The notes: a model not told the origin generated them from the sequence alone. Positions 42,109 through 51,811 are shown, counted from the first letter of the stretch. The stretch is 64,000 nucleotides of DNA from Psychrobacillus sp042944905 (GCF_042944905.1 NZ_CP168496.1:806001-870000), one strand, 5' to 3'. Program-made: numbers and translations.

Positions 42109-45100
42109 ATGACAAACAAAGGTATATTAAATAATGCCTTCAGTAAAATAGCACTGTCTTTCTTACTTGTAATCTCCATGCTTTTACCATTTATTGCAAT
42201 ACCAAATGCACAAGCAGCAACGGTATTAACCGTAGATGAGGCAATTAGTCAATTTGATGTAAATTCACAGAAACCCGCAACAGTAGAAGGGTATATAGTT
42301 GGTTTTGTAGCAAGCGAAACAAGCGTAATTTCTACTGCAACAGGGGATACTAATTATGCAATCGCGGCAACTCCAGGTGAAACTAATAGAGATAAAATGC
42401 TATATGTGCAACTAGTTACTGCGGACCATAGAGCAAAGTTTGGTTTAAAAACAACCCCTGCTAATTTGGGTAAAAAGGTATTAATAAGTGGTTCACTTGA
42501 AAAATACTTTGGCAGTCATGCAGGGTTAAAAACCCCAACCTCGATGGAATTTGTTGTAGAAGGTGGACCGACAAAAGTCAATGCTGTAACAGCTAGCCCA
42601 GCATCTTCCGCCGTGGCAGTTGGTACTACAGTTACATTAACAACTACTACTTCAAATGCAAAAATTTACTTTACAACAAATGGAGTAAACCCAACGACTT
42701 CGGACAGTGTATACGCAAATCCATTTACAATTAATGCCGCAACAACTATTAAAGCAATTGCGGTAGACAATAAGGGTGTACTAACTGATAGTGATGTTGC
42801 GACATTCACTTATACAATCGCAGGTGCGCTAACAATCGCAGGAGCACGCACTGCTATTGGTGAAACAGTTCAAATTGAAGGAATTGTCACTACTAATCCC
42901 GGCCCATGGGGTAGTCAAGCATTCTATATGCAAGATGAAACAGCTGGTATGTTCGTATATGCTACCTCAGCAAATGTTGAACCAGGGGATAAAATTAAAG
43001 TAACTGGTAAAGTGATAACTTACTCAAATGAAGTAGAAATAGAAAACCCTACTATTGAAGTAATTTCATCAGGAAATGGCATTCCAGCAGCTCAAATTGT
43101 ACAACCATCAGGCGTGAATGAAGATACACAAGGAGAATTAGTAACTTTAAAAAATGTTACTATTAAAAACTTAGCACCAAATGGTACTTTTGGAAGCTTT
43201 GAATTCCAAGCAGTATCAGAAAGTGGTGAAGAAGTTCGTGTATGGCATGATAACCGTACAGGAATCACATACAATGATTTTGTTAAACTCTTCAAAGAAG
43301 GCGATAAAGTAAATATTACAGGAATCGCTGCAATTAATGGTGCCGTATTCCAATTAAAAACATTAGGTCTTAAAAGCTTTGACCTTGTAAACAAACCTGC
43401 TGTTTATTCTTTACAATATGAAGGAACAGTGCCAGTAAATACGAAAATTGAACTCAAGTCAGGTATAGTGGGTGCTGAAATCTATTATACATTGAACGGT
43501 TCAACACCATCTAAATTGAGTACTAAATACGATACTCCAATCGTATTACCTACTGGAACAACAACTATTAAAGCAATTGCAGTAAGTGGCACTACCGAAA
43601 GTCAAGTATTTAACTTTACTTATACAATTATAAAAGCGGATGGCGTAATCATTCGAGAAATCCAAGGAAAAGGTCATATTTCTCCATACGTTGGAGCATC
43701 CGTAACAGATGTTACAGGAGTAGTAACTTACTTAATCGATGGAACAAACTTTGTTATGCAAGATGTAGATAACGCAGATAATGATAATACTACATCAGAA
43801 GCTATCCAAGTAAACAAATCTTCACACGGTGTCAAAGTTGGCGATAAAGTAAAAGTTACAGGTACTGTAGCGGAAAACGGTGGTGGCGTAAACCTATCCA
43901 CAACACGCATTAATGCAACTCAAATAATAAAAGATGGAACTGCTAACTTACCTGCTCCGCTTGTAGTTGGTGTAGATATTTTTCCACCGAACAAAATAAT
44001 CGATAATGATAACTTAACTTCATTTGATCCATTAGAAGACGGTATCGACTTCTGGGAATCAGTAGAGTTTATGCGATTATCATTTCCTAATGCAAAAGTA
44101 GTTGGTCCTTCATACAATGGGGCTACTCCAATCGTAGTGGAGAGTACAACAAATAATGAGTTCAATCTATTAGGTGGACTAAATATTGCAGCGGACGACT
44201 ACAACCCAGAAAAGATTTTCCTAACAAATACGGGATTGCTTGATATTTCATCCGGAGATCATTTTAATGGAAATGTGATCGGAGTAATCTCTTATACAGC
44301 AGATGGCTACAGAGTATTACCTGAAGCATTACCAACACTTGTTAAAGGTAGTAGAATAATAGAAACAACGCATATTGTACCTACAGAGGATAAACTAACA
44401 ATAGCATCATACAATATTGAAAACTTTTCAAACGATAAATCGAAAACATCAGATGAAAAAGTATTGAGAATTGCGAAGTCATTCGTTAATAACATGAAAT
44501 CACCTGATATCATTACATTGATTGAAGTTCAAGATAATGATGGGGAAGTAGATTCTGGTAACACCGATGCAACAGAGAGCTACGAACGTTTGATCGCGGC
44601 AATTACTGAAGCAGGTGGACCAACTTATAAATGGACAGATGTTGCCCCTAAAAACAATGATAACGGCGGAGCACCAGGTGGTAACATACGTGTTGGCTAC
44701 CTTTACAATCCGGACCGTGTTTCATTAGTAGAAGGTAAAAAAGGCACTAGTTCAGAAGGAAATAGGTGGGATGCACAAGGGAACTTAGCATTGAATCCAG
44801 GAGTACTGGATCCAACCAAGTTTTCAAATACACGTAAGCCAATTGCAGCTCAATTTGACTTCAAAGGGGAAAAAGTAGTTGTCATCGGTGCACACTTAAA
44901 TTCTAAAGGTGGCGACCAATCATTATGGGGATCTGCGCAACCCCCAGTATTAAGTTCTGAAGTTCAACGTCATAAATTAGCTACTACTGTTAATGAGTTC
45001 ATCAAAGATGGCTTAGCAAAAGATTCTAATTTAAATATCGTACTTGCTGGAGATATGAACGACTTTGAATTTACGAAAACGCTTGAAATACTTAAAGGAA

Positions 45101-45735
45101 ATGAAATGACAAATATGGTAGATAAAGTACCAGCCAATGACCGTTTCTCTTATTTCTTCCAAGGAAACAACCAGGTACTTGATCATGTTCTTGTTTCTAA
45201 ACATTTAGAAAACAAAACAGTAGCGGACATGATTCATATCAATGCAAATTACACAGAAGCCCAAGGTCGTGCTTCTGATCATGATCCAGTTTTAATACAA
45301 ATGGATTTAAAAGCAAAAGATGTTGTTACACCAATTGCACCTGATAAATTATATGATTTCAAAAATCTTACAACAAAAAAATTAACAATTAATAAGCCAA
45401 GTATTTCTCTTACATTAGATACAAATACAACTATTACAAATGGCATTCTATTCACAGGTCATTATGCAGAATTCCATGGTGAGGGATTCGCTAATAAAAC
45501 AGTAACAATCAAACCATTAGAAGCTGGTGGGATTATTGATTTCAAAGGAACGACAGTTCAAAAAGTTATTATTGACGGCAACAACGTAAAAGAAATTCGC
45601 GGCGCAGAAAATATAAAAGAAATTGAATTTATCAATGTAGCAAGTAAAGAAAACATTAAATTCACTGACAAAGAAGGGAACCTCTTAACAGAGGTTCTTT
45701 TTGTATTATATAGTGAATTATCCATACTATATTAA
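42109..45735 (+). CDS. Secreted YhcR-like endonuclease/exonuclease/phosphatase-family nuclease
   Basis: The protein has 1208 residues. ATG at 42109 follows TAGGAGTG; an upstream TTG frame is unsupported. Signal peptide 1-35 (IPNAQA). It contains OB-fold segments (VLTVDEAISQFD, GETVQIEGIVTTNPGPWGSQ, VTDVTGVVTYLIDGTNFVMQ) interleaved with two chitobiase-C-type modules (IYFTTNGVNPTTSDSVYANP, IYYTLNGSTPSKLSTKYDTP). The EEP catalytic domain (about 755-1065) has IASYNIENF, ITLIEVQD, GAHLNSKGGD, LAGDMNDFE and SDHDPV. Predicted extracellular DNA/RNA degradation. The last 15 codons run through a terminator hairpin. Confidence 0.85.
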   Translation: MTNKGILNNAFSKIALSFLLVISMLLPFIAIPNAQAATVLTVDEAISQFDVNSQKPATVEGYIVGFVASETSVISTATGDTNYAIAATPGETNRDKMLYVQLVTADHRAKFGLKTTPANLGKKVLISGSLEKYFGSHAGLKTPTSMEFVVEGGPTKVNAVTASPASSAVAVGTTVTLTTTTSNAKIYFTTNGVNPTTSDSVYANPFTINAATTIKAIAVDNKGVLTDSDVATFTYTIAGALTIAGARTAIGETVQIEGIVTTNPGPWGSQAFYMQDETAGMFVYATSANVEPGDKIKVTGKVITYSNEVEIENPTIEVISSGNGIPAAQIVQPSGVNEDTQGELVTLKNVTIKNLAPNGTFGSFEFQAVSESGEEVRVWHDNRTGITYNDFVKLFKEGDKVNITGIAAINGAVFQLKTLGLKSFDLVNKPAVYSLQYEGTVPVNTKIELKSGIVGAEIYYTLNGSTPSKLSTKYDTPIVLPTGTTTIKAIAVSGTTESQVFNFTYTIIKADGVIIREIQGKGHISPYVGASVTDVTGVVTYLIDGTNFVMQDVDNADNDNTTSEAIQVNKSSHGVKVGDKVKVTGTVAENGGGVNLSTTRINATQIIKDGTANLPAPLVVGVDIFPPNKIIDNDNLTSFDPLEDGIDFWESVEFMRLSFPNAKVVGPSYNGATPIVVESTTNNEFNLLGGLNIAADDYNPEKIFLTNTGLLDISSGDHFNGNVIGVISYTADGYRVLPEALPTLVKGSRIIETTHIVPTEDKLTIASYNIENFSNDKSKTSDEKVLRIAKSFVNNMKSPDIITLIEVQDNDGEVDSGNTDATESYERLIAAITEAGGPTYKWTDVAPKNNDNGGAPGGNIRVGYLYNPDRVSLVEGKKGTSSEGNRWDAQGNLALNPGVLDPTKFSNTRKPIAAQFDFKGEKVVVIGAHLNSKGGDQSLWGSAQPPVLSSEVQRHKLATTVNEFIKDGLAKDSNLNIVLAGDMNDFEFTKTLEILKGNEMTNMVDKVPANDRFSYFFQGNNQVLDHVLVSKHLENKTVADMIHINANYTEAQGRASDHDPVLIQMDLKAKDVVTPIAPDKLYDFKNLTTKKLTINKPSISLTLDTNTTITNGILFTGHYAEFHGEGFANKTVTIKPLEAGGIIDFKGTTVQKVIIDGNNVKEIRGAENIKEIEFINVASKENIKFTDKEGNLLTEVLFVLYSELSILY
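45678..45704 (+). terminator. Intrinsic terminator inside the 3' end of the nuclease gene
   Basis: GAACCTCT-taac-AGAGGTTC followed by TTTTTG. It lies within the coding frame. Confidence 0.75.
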
Positions 45736-45777
45736 CCTATCCATAGAATAAAATTGATGAAGTTCTTGAACATGAAA

Positions 45778-45830
45778 AGCGTCCTTGTATCAAACACAAC
45801 TACAATTCAATTCCGAATCAATCTGGTTTG
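45778..45830 (+). repeat. Dispersed repeat, decayed
   Basis: Agcgtccttgtatcaaacac, then ctacaattcaattccgaatc. The hairpin core is lost, and the sequence passes into the segment shared with 33236-33404. Confidence 0.6.
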
Positions 45831-45855
45831 AGATGGCTAGACTAGGCGCTACTTT

Positions 45856-46023
45856 CAGTCGATTATTGTATCTGAAAATGGTAAACATATAGGAGCAGCT
45901 ACATATAGAGAATGGCACTCCCTTGAGAAAGAGGGTATTTATATAGATGGTGACTGGTATTTACCAAATAGTGATAAACAATATATCTTGCAAGATTCAA
46001 ATGTAGTCTTAATTAATAAATAA
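45856..46023 (+). pseudogene. C-terminal relic of an unknown gene
   Basis: The frame has about 55 codons to the TAA at 46021: IIVSENGKHIGAATYREWHS, then DGDWYLPNSDKQYILQ. There is no start or ribosome site. The first half is duplicated, frameshifted, before the toxin gene at 33405. It is not recognised. Confidence 0.4.
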
Positions 46024-46037
46024 AAAAAGCTTTCTAA

Positions 46038-46082
46038 AAAATTCGCTCCTAGACATGTTCTGCATGCATAGGAGCGAATTTT
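46038..46082. terminator. Hairpin, bidirectional
   Basis: AAAATTCGCTCCTA pairs exactly with TAGGAGCGAATTTT. Confidence 0.75.
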
Positions 46083-46123
46083 GTATTAATAGTAGAAATT
46101 AAGATATATACACTTGGATAGGG

Positions 46124-46164
46124 AAAGCCTCTTGATCGAGAAATAGATTAAGAGGCTTTTTTTA
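46124..46164 (+). terminator. Intrinsic terminator
   Basis: AAAGCCTCTT pairs with AAGAGGCTTT, followed by a T-run. No gene lies between here and 46451. Confidence 0.75.
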
Positions 46165-46451
46165 TTATATTTTGCTTTAAAAGTAGAAAAAATTAACGAC
46201 AAAATTTAGTCAAGGTAATGCCTTTTTTTGATGCAATACGAAAGATTACGACAAAAAAGTGGATAGATTGTTGGCAATCAATCAATTTAATTCATTCTAA
46301 AAAAGATGGAAAATGAGATATTTTGACTTTTATTATTTAAATGTTGTGAATTGTCGTTCTAATTATGTTGATAAAGGATATTCTTGGTTATAAAGTTAGG
46401 TAAGTAAACCAAGCCAATGTTTAGTCATGATAATTACTTTGGAGGTGAATC

Positions 46452-47711
46452 ATGAAAAAGAAAAAGTGGAAAAAGTCAGTTGTAGCATTAGTGATAGCGG
46501 CATCTTTACTAACTAATTCAAATGTAAGTTTCGCTTATAGTTCCATACAAGAAACGATTGATAAAGCGAAAGTTGACATGAATGAAGCAGCAAATGCCTA
46601 TGTTAAACCGGCAGAGAACGGAAGAATAGTTTCAAGTCAAGAACTATATCCAGTGTTGAAATTGGCGAAAGAAAACTATCGAAATACCAGAACTTTGGTG
46701 ATGAAATCAAATAGGCCAAATAAGGAAACGATACTAAAAGAGTTAGATACTTTGTATAATGAAAAATTAACAAAAGGACTCATACCATATATTGATGCAT
46801 TCAATTATGTGGATAAATACCTGAACCCTATAATGGACGAGATAAAACAAGCTGAATCTGAAAAAGATTGGACGGAACTTGAAAAAGCATATCATCATTT
46901 ATCCGTACAACTGAATACCCGCACTAATATTCTTTATCGATTTACAGGAAAAGTTACAAGGGATTTACTAATAGAACAGTATAAAAAACCAGCCAACTTG
47001 AAACTAGATCAATTAAATGTTCCTGTAGCGATTTATGAGAAAGTAAAAGAAGCGGAAACGCTAACGGCTTTAGGTAAAACGAAAGAAGCGAATAAAACAT
47101 TAAAAACCATACTACCGTTAATAGAGAAGTTACCTACTGAAAATACCTTTCCTATGATTAAGGAGCTAATAAGAGAAATAGATAGTGCCAGTAAAGCTGT
47201 TCGATTAGTCATCTTGTTTCCTACTAGTGTATCGCCTACAAGTGATGGAAATAGTGAGAACGATAAAAGGAAAACAGATGCCGAGGAAGTAACCTCTTTA
47301 AATAATGCAGCTGCAAGAACGGTGACTACTTTGATAAATGCTCTTCCAATACCATCGAAAGTAAATGTCAGTGATGGAGTAGCCATCTACGCGGCACGAG
47401 CAGCATATGAAAAGTTAACACCCTTTCAAAAAGCAGTGGTCGATATTACTAGATTAACGAATGCAGAGAAAGCTTTTGAAGTAGTTAAAGATAAAGCAAT
47501 AAATGAACAACAAGCAAAAGTAGTGATATTTTTAATCGAAGAGCTTCCAGCAGAGGTTGATATAAAAGTTGCACATGAAGCACAAATAAAAGAGGCCCGT
47601 GCAGCATATGAAGGATTGACAAGCGTTCAAAAAGCGTTGGTAGGAAATATTACTGCATTAGAAGAAGCAGAAAAAGCTCTCAGAACTGTCCACTGTGTCA
47701 GAAAAAATTAA
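46452..47711 (+). CDS. SbsC-type wall-bound protein with helical repeats (paralogue 4)
   Basis: The protein has 419 residues, with ATG at 46452 after TTGGAGG. Signal peptide 1-28; SbsC-type module 29-250 (IDAFNYVDKYLNPIMDEIKQ, NTRTNILYRFTGKVTRDLLI). A linker is followed by two helical repeats near 290-415 (ARAAYEKLTPFQKAVVD and ARAAYEGLTSVQKALVG), a module common in Bacillales surface proteins. The last codons (RTVHCVRKN, stop) are read from a dispersed repeat, which has cut off the protein after the second helical repeat; the original was probably longer. Confidence 0.7.
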   Translation: MKKKKWKKSVVALVIAASLLTNSNVSFAYSSIQETIDKAKVDMNEAANAYVKPAENGRIVSSQELYPVLKLAKENYRNTRTLVMKSNRPNKETILKELDTLYNEKLTKGLIPYIDAFNYVDKYLNPIMDEIKQAESEKDWTELEKAYHHLSVQLNTRTNILYRFTGKVTRDLLIEQYKKPANLKLDQLNVPVAIYEKVKEAETLTALGKTKEANKTLKTILPLIEKLPTENTFPMIKELIREIDSASKAVRLVILFPTSVSPTSDGNSENDKRKTDAEEVTSLNNAAARTVTTLINALPIPSKVNVSDGVAIYAARAAYEKLTPFQKAVVDITRLTNAEKAFEVVKDKAINEQQAKVVIFLIEELPAEVDIKVAHEAQIKEARAAYEGLTSVQKALVGNITALEEAEKALRTVHCVRKN

Positions 47712-47745
47712 GCACTATTCTGACAATTTGCTGCAATTCACTATT
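47684..47745 (+). repeat. Dispersed repeat overlapping a gene end
   Basis: Actgtccactgtgtcagaaa, core ctattctgacaatttgctgc, tail ctattaaatag. Its first 28 bases are coding for the preceding gene. Confidence 0.85.
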
Positions 47746-47855
47746 AAATAGTAATGACAATCCTGTATGTTTTCAACTAGCGGAAGTACCTATATGTGAA
47801 ATTCTAATGATAGAGTAGCCGCCAATAATAGTTTCTGCAAAATTATTATATAAAG

Positions 47856-47890
47856 AAGGGATTCGGCGAGTCTTGTCGAATTCCTTTTTA
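47856..47890 (+). terminator. Intrinsic terminator
   Basis: AAGGGATTCG pairs with CGAATTCCTTTT (one mismatch), then T. Confidence 0.65.
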
Positions 47891-47997
47891 GTATGGAGAG
47901 AAGTTAGCAGTTCAAAGAACAACTATGATGTTAATAGGCTATTCTGTCTTTTCATTCCCAAACTTGCATAACGAGTTTTAGACGAGGAGGGCGTCCC

Positions 47998-48930
47998 ATG
48001 GAAAGTGTCATAAATTTACATATTGATTTTTATAACCAGAAGATAACTGATCCTGAATCTCTGCAAGTGCTTGAAGCAGAGAATATCAAAATTTTAAATG
48101 GTTTTCATAACAACATAGAACTCGTCCGTACTTATTATCGAGAGATGTATAAGGGACAAGGAAATCGCATCGTGTTTTGCGGGATTAATCCTGGCAAGAA
48201 TGGTGCGGGGAAGACGGGGATTCCGTTCATCGATTTTAAAGGACTATCCCAGTTGCTTCCAGACATTACAAATCAGGATAGTGAGAATAGTGCACAGTTT
48301 ATTATGTCTGTGATTAGTGAAATTGGAGCAGAGAAATTTCATGATTGTGTCTACATGACAAACCTCTCTTGGTTTGGCTTTACTCGGCACGGCAGTAATA
48401 TTAATTATTACGAGCTACCTAAGCACTTGCAAGCAACATTCACCGATTCTTTTATTGACGAGATGGATCTAGTCCAACCTACGTTCATTGTTCCGCTCAG
48501 TGAGGAAGTGGAGAAGACGCTGAAGCAGATGACGGCAGAAGGAAGACTGAAACACCCACTTGCAAAGCGTCTTCCGCATCCATATTATTGCTCAATCGGA
48601 AAGAATGTGGAGATATATCGGAAGAACTATGTAGACCTCATTAACGAATATAGCGTTTCACACAAAGAGATTGCTAAAATGAAATTCATCGATTACTTGA
48701 AGATGAGACATACAATCAAACTAGGAGAAAGGCAAATCAAAGAACTATCAGCCGAGCAGTATAACAACAGACTAATCAATTTGCAGAAACGCAAGATTTA
48801 TAATGGTGAACTTACTGTTACTGATGAGATGCAAAAAAGGATCGATGAGCATTATAAAGATGCATCCAATAACTATCCTCGTGCTATTAAATATTACATT
48901 GAGTTTGTGGAGTATTCTAAGCAGGGCTAA
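47998..48930 (+). CDS. SMUG2-like uracil-DNA glycosylase-family protein (DUF4918)
   Basis: The protein has 310 residues, with ATG at 47998 after GAGGAGGG. Motif 1 of the UDG superfamily is GINPGKNGAGKTGIPFID (near residue 62), and motif 2 is LPHPY (near 197), as in SMUG2/DUF4918 proteins that excise damaged or uracil bases. About 90 extra residues at the C-terminus are helical and basic (MKFIDYLKMRHTIKLGERQI), beyond the usual family length, and may bind DNA. It converges with the minus-strand CoiA-like gene, with 22 bases between their stops. Confidence 0.8.
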   Translation: MESVINLHIDFYNQKITDPESLQVLEAENIKILNGFHNNIELVRTYYREMYKGQGNRIVFCGINPGKNGAGKTGIPFIDFKGLSQLLPDITNQDSENSAQFIMSVISEIGAEKFHDCVYMTNLSWFGFTRHGSNINYYELPKHLQATFTDSFIDEMDLVQPTFIVPLSEEVEKTLKQMTAEGRLKHPLAKRLPHPYYCSIGKNVEIYRKNYVDLINEYSVSHKEIAKMKFIDYLKMRHTIKLGERQIKELSAEQYNNRLINLQKRKIYNGELTVTDEMQKRIDEHYKDASNNYPRAIKYYIEFVEYSKQG

Positions 48931-48952
48931 TCTTTAAAGTAGAAAAATTTAC

Positions 48953-50290
48953 TTAAAGGAAATCTGGTTGTAATACACGATAAACTCTTTCATTAACAAA
49001 ATTTTTATTTTCTAATTTTAGGATGTGTTCTCCTACTAATATTTCAAGGTAGGCACAAACTTCTGGATAGATTTTATATCTTCCAGTTGAAAATGAGTCT
49101 GATGAAGCACCACATTTTAATACTAAAAATTCACATACTTCCGTTGCTGAAAAAACAGAGTTATGACGTACGAAACCATTTATCGCGGGTTTTATATCTT
49201 TTAGTTGTTGTACTGATTTAAAGGGGGGTCTCTTCTCCTTTACTATAGATATACTTGAAATATTTGGTTTTAGAGACTCGTTTATAGTTTTGGCTGCAGC
49301 CGTTTGAAGAAATACCTCCTCCTTTTGCTGTTTTACAATGTATTCAGTTTCTTTTTCTTTAACTGTTTGAATAAAATGTTGTCTTTGTTTATTTTCAATA
49401 ACTGGATCGCTTAATTGTAGAGTTACTGTTGTCCGCAGAGCAGTAGAAAGACTGATTTGATAAGCTTCATTCAATGCAAAAGCACGAAAAGGATATTTAT
49501 CTTGATCTTGGATAAAGCGTTGAACGGTAAAAACGATATTAGTATCAGTTGAACGGATGTAATATAAGCTGCGTACATTAATAGGTACTGGTGAATTAGT
49601 ATAGTGGTAATCGAAGAGCTCAAATAATGGATATTGAGGAGATAAAGTGTTTATACTATCTTCCCATTTTATATCCTCGGCAGTTTTAGAAGCTATGTCT
49701 AACTCAGCTTCCCAAAGGTGGATAACATGATGAACCATATCAATTGATTGTTCTGTATTTTCAACAAACCAAACAGTTTCTAACTTTTTCTTTTTAAAAT
49801 ATCGATTCCGATTTTTAATTCGTTTTACTAATTTTTCATCCTTATTAGAGTTAACTTCCGATAGAATGGAAATCGCTGATTCTTTTCCTTTATAATTAAT
49901 AATGATATCAGGGTAGTATTTCCATTTTTCCTCTGCTTTTGACATAAAGCCATAGTTAACATGGAGGTCAGTATTTATTTTTTCTTGAGCTTTTAATTCA
50001 TCGTGAATAATGTCTTTCATCACAGAGTGCCGTTTGGATTCTCCTTTAACCTGTTTTTGATATACTTCACTAGCGACAGATATCGCACAAGATTTAGAAT
50101 GGCGATGTGCAAAATGAACTTCTCGAATATCACCAGATCGAATAATTAAAGTTCCATTGCAGTAAGGACACGAATAAGCACCTTTATCTGCTCTTTTCTT
50201 TAACTTTTCAATTTCTGCTTTCGGGTTTAATTTCGAGTCCAAGTAAACTATTAAATCAAAGTTCTTTCCCTCGTAACGTGCTTCCCTCAA
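48953..50290 (-). CDS. CoiA-like competence/nuclease-family protein
   Basis: The protein has 445 residues, with ATG at 50290 after GGAGAGAG. The N-terminus carries a zinc-finger-like CPYCNGTLIIRSGDIREVHF followed by AHRHSKSC. Next come ESKRHSVMKDIIHDEL, YPDIIINYKGKESAISILSE and NRNRYFKKKKLETVWFVEN, which is the CoiA family's PD-(D/E)XK-like core (D..., E...K-type). CoiA helps DNA recombination in competence; related proteins also occur in defence islands. Residues 250-445 are a family-specific extension, not recognised. Confidence 0.75.
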   Translation of the reverse strand: MREARYEGKNFDLIVYLDSKLNPKAEIEKLKKRADKGAYSCPYCNGTLIIRSGDIREVHFAHRHSKSCAISVASEVYQKQVKGESKRHSVMKDIIHDELKAQEKINTDLHVNYGFMSKAEEKWKYYPDIIINYKGKESAISILSEVNSNKDEKLVKRIKNRNRYFKKKKLETVWFVENTEQSIDMVHHVIHLWEAELDIASKTAEDIKWEDSINTLSPQYPLFELFDYHYTNSPVPINVRSLYYIRSTDTNIVFTVQRFIQDQDKYPFRAFALNEAYQISLSTALRTTVTLQLSDPVIENKQRQHFIQTVKEKETEYIVKQQKEEVFLQTAAAKTINESLKPNISSISIVKEKRPPFKSVQQLKDIKPAINGFVRHNSVFSATEVCEFLVLKCGASSDSFSTGRYKIYPEVCAYLEILVGEHILKLENKNFVNERVYRVLQPDFL

Positions 50291-50544
50291 CTTAACTCTC
50301 TCCTTATTTACATATTTTAAATATTTTTCTAATTATATCAAATAAATAAAGGAAATGCGTTATAAATATTTAGAATAATTCGTTCGTTTAGTAAAGTTTA
50401 ATTATTAAGAAAAAAATATTACAAAAAACCATAAAGTATTGTAAAATTTAACTATTAGTATTATATGGTTTTTTTATATGCGATAGGTATATGAATAAAT
50501 ATTCCTATCCTGATGACAGAAACATTTTTTGGAGGAGGTATTAT

Positions 50545-51429
50545 ATGACTGTATTCCGAACATTAGGAAAAGGAATAGGTACTGTAGCCGGTGGGGTAAT
50601 TGGCGGAGGAGTGAAACTGGCTGGAAAAGCGATAAAGTCAGATTGGGTAGAAGAGGTCGGTCAAGGAATTAAACAATCATCAACAATTGCCCTTGATAAT
50701 GCTGGTCAATTCATCGATGGAGCAGTAAAAGGTACCTACGGAGCAATAACTAAAGACGAGCAACTTAAGAGCGAAGGATTTAACGATTTGAAAGATTCAA
50801 CACATAGAACGCTTAAAGGGATAGGAAGTACTGTAACCTATACAGCTAAAAGTGCATGGATAACCTATGATGGGGTTAAAAATGGTGATAAAGAGAAAGC
50901 GATGCAGGGAGTAAAAAATATTGGAAAAGTAGTTGCAATTTCTGGTTTAGCTATAGGTATATTAGATTTATTAGATATAGTCGACGGAGTAGATACTGTA
51001 GAAGCGGAAGAAATTGAAACTAGAAATCACGATTTAGCTGGTGATACTCATCCAGAAACGGGGATACCTTTTGTTGAAAAGACAGTGGAATTACCAAACG
51101 GTGATGTAACTGGTACATTCCCTGTATTTGAAGCTGCTTATGAAGTCCAATTGCCACAGGATTTATATCTTCAATCAGATTATGTTCATTTCGCTTATGC
51201 CAATGCTGAATTCTATGATTCAATCGAATCTAATCCATCACTAATAAATGAATTAGGCTTAACTAACACTGATCTTCAACAATTAGCGAAAGCTGATACT
51301 CCTGACGGGTACACTTGGCATCACAATGAAGAAGCGGGTGTACTGCAACTTGTAGATGAAGAAGTCCATCATAACACTGGCCATACTGGTGGTAGAGAGT
51401 TGTGGGGTGGTGGAAGTGGATATCGGTGA
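50545..51429 (+). CDS. Colicin-type DNase (WHH/HNH) protein
   Basis: The protein has 294 residues. ATG at 50545 follows TTGGAGGAGG; an upstream in-frame ATG is unsupported. The N-terminal part is glycine-rich and hydrophobic (GKGIGTVAGGVIGGGVKLAG) with a membrane-like segment near 140 (VVAISGLAIGILDLL). The C-terminal 110 residues read LAGDTHPETGIPF, then DGYTWHHNEEAGVLQLVDEE and HHNTGHTGGRELWGGG. This is the colicin-like DNase/tRNase domain (HNH/Endo VII fold) with its His cluster. No immunity gene is visible next to it. Confidence 0.75.
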   Translation: MTVFRTLGKGIGTVAGGVIGGGVKLAGKAIKSDWVEEVGQGIKQSSTIALDNAGQFIDGAVKGTYGAITKDEQLKSEGFNDLKDSTHRTLKGIGSTVTYTAKSAWITYDGVKNGDKEKAMQGVKNIGKVVAISGLAIGILDLLDIVDGVDTVEAEEIETRNHDLAGDTHPETGIPFVEKTVELPNGDVTGTFPVFEAAYEVQLPQDLYLQSDYVHFAYANAEFYDSIESNPSLINELGLTNTDLQQLAKADTPDGYTWHHNEEAGVLQLVDEEVHHNTGHTGGRELWGGGSGYR

Positions 51430-51445
51430 ATTTCCGAATAAGAAA

Positions 51446-51505
51446 TGCATCCCTGTGTCAGAAACAATTCTAAACTATTCTGACATTTGACTACAATTCA
51501 AGATT
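51446..51505 (+). repeat. Dispersed repeat
   Basis: Atgcatccctgtgtcagaaac, core ctattctgacatttgactac, followed by attctttacaacaaataat as at 33800. Confidence 0.85.
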
Positions 51506-51520
51506 CTTTACAACAAATAA

Positions 51521-51567
51521 TACCTACTACACTTAAAAATATAGTGTAGGAGGTATTTGTTTTTTTG
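51521..51567. terminator. Strong terminator hairpin
   Basis: TACCTACTACACT pairs with AGTGTAGGAGGTA (one mismatch), followed by TTTGTTTTTTT. Confidence 0.75.
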
Positions 51568-51715
51568 AAAGATTAAGCAAGTATATATAAATTTGGCTAC
51601 TGGAAATCCGGTAATTGTGGATTTTTGTGAAAGGTTTCCTATTTGAACTTCATTTACTGAGGGTAGCTTCATTTATAGCTTCATTCCACACGGTACTATT
51701 TGAGTTTCTTCCAAA

Positions 51716-51811
51716 TGGTCTCGAATTTGGCTCAATTGGTCTCGTTTTCGGATGAATTAGTCTCGGGTCTAGCTCAATTGGTCTCGCTTTAGGTTGAATT
51801 GGTCTCGAAGT
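51716..51811 (+). repeat. 21-bp tandem repeats
   Basis: Four and a half units of 21 bp each begin TGGTCTCG (or TAGTCTCG) and end in AAT. A decayed version with agtctcggatgaat and agtctcgctttagg lies at 33908-33950, in the same surrounding sequence (gaagtgccataaagtgt). Confidence 0.85.

Noticed and set aside
48953..50290. CoiA-like gene as proof of a competence operon
   Set aside because: No pepF or other com gene is adjacent. Its neighbours are accessory genes.
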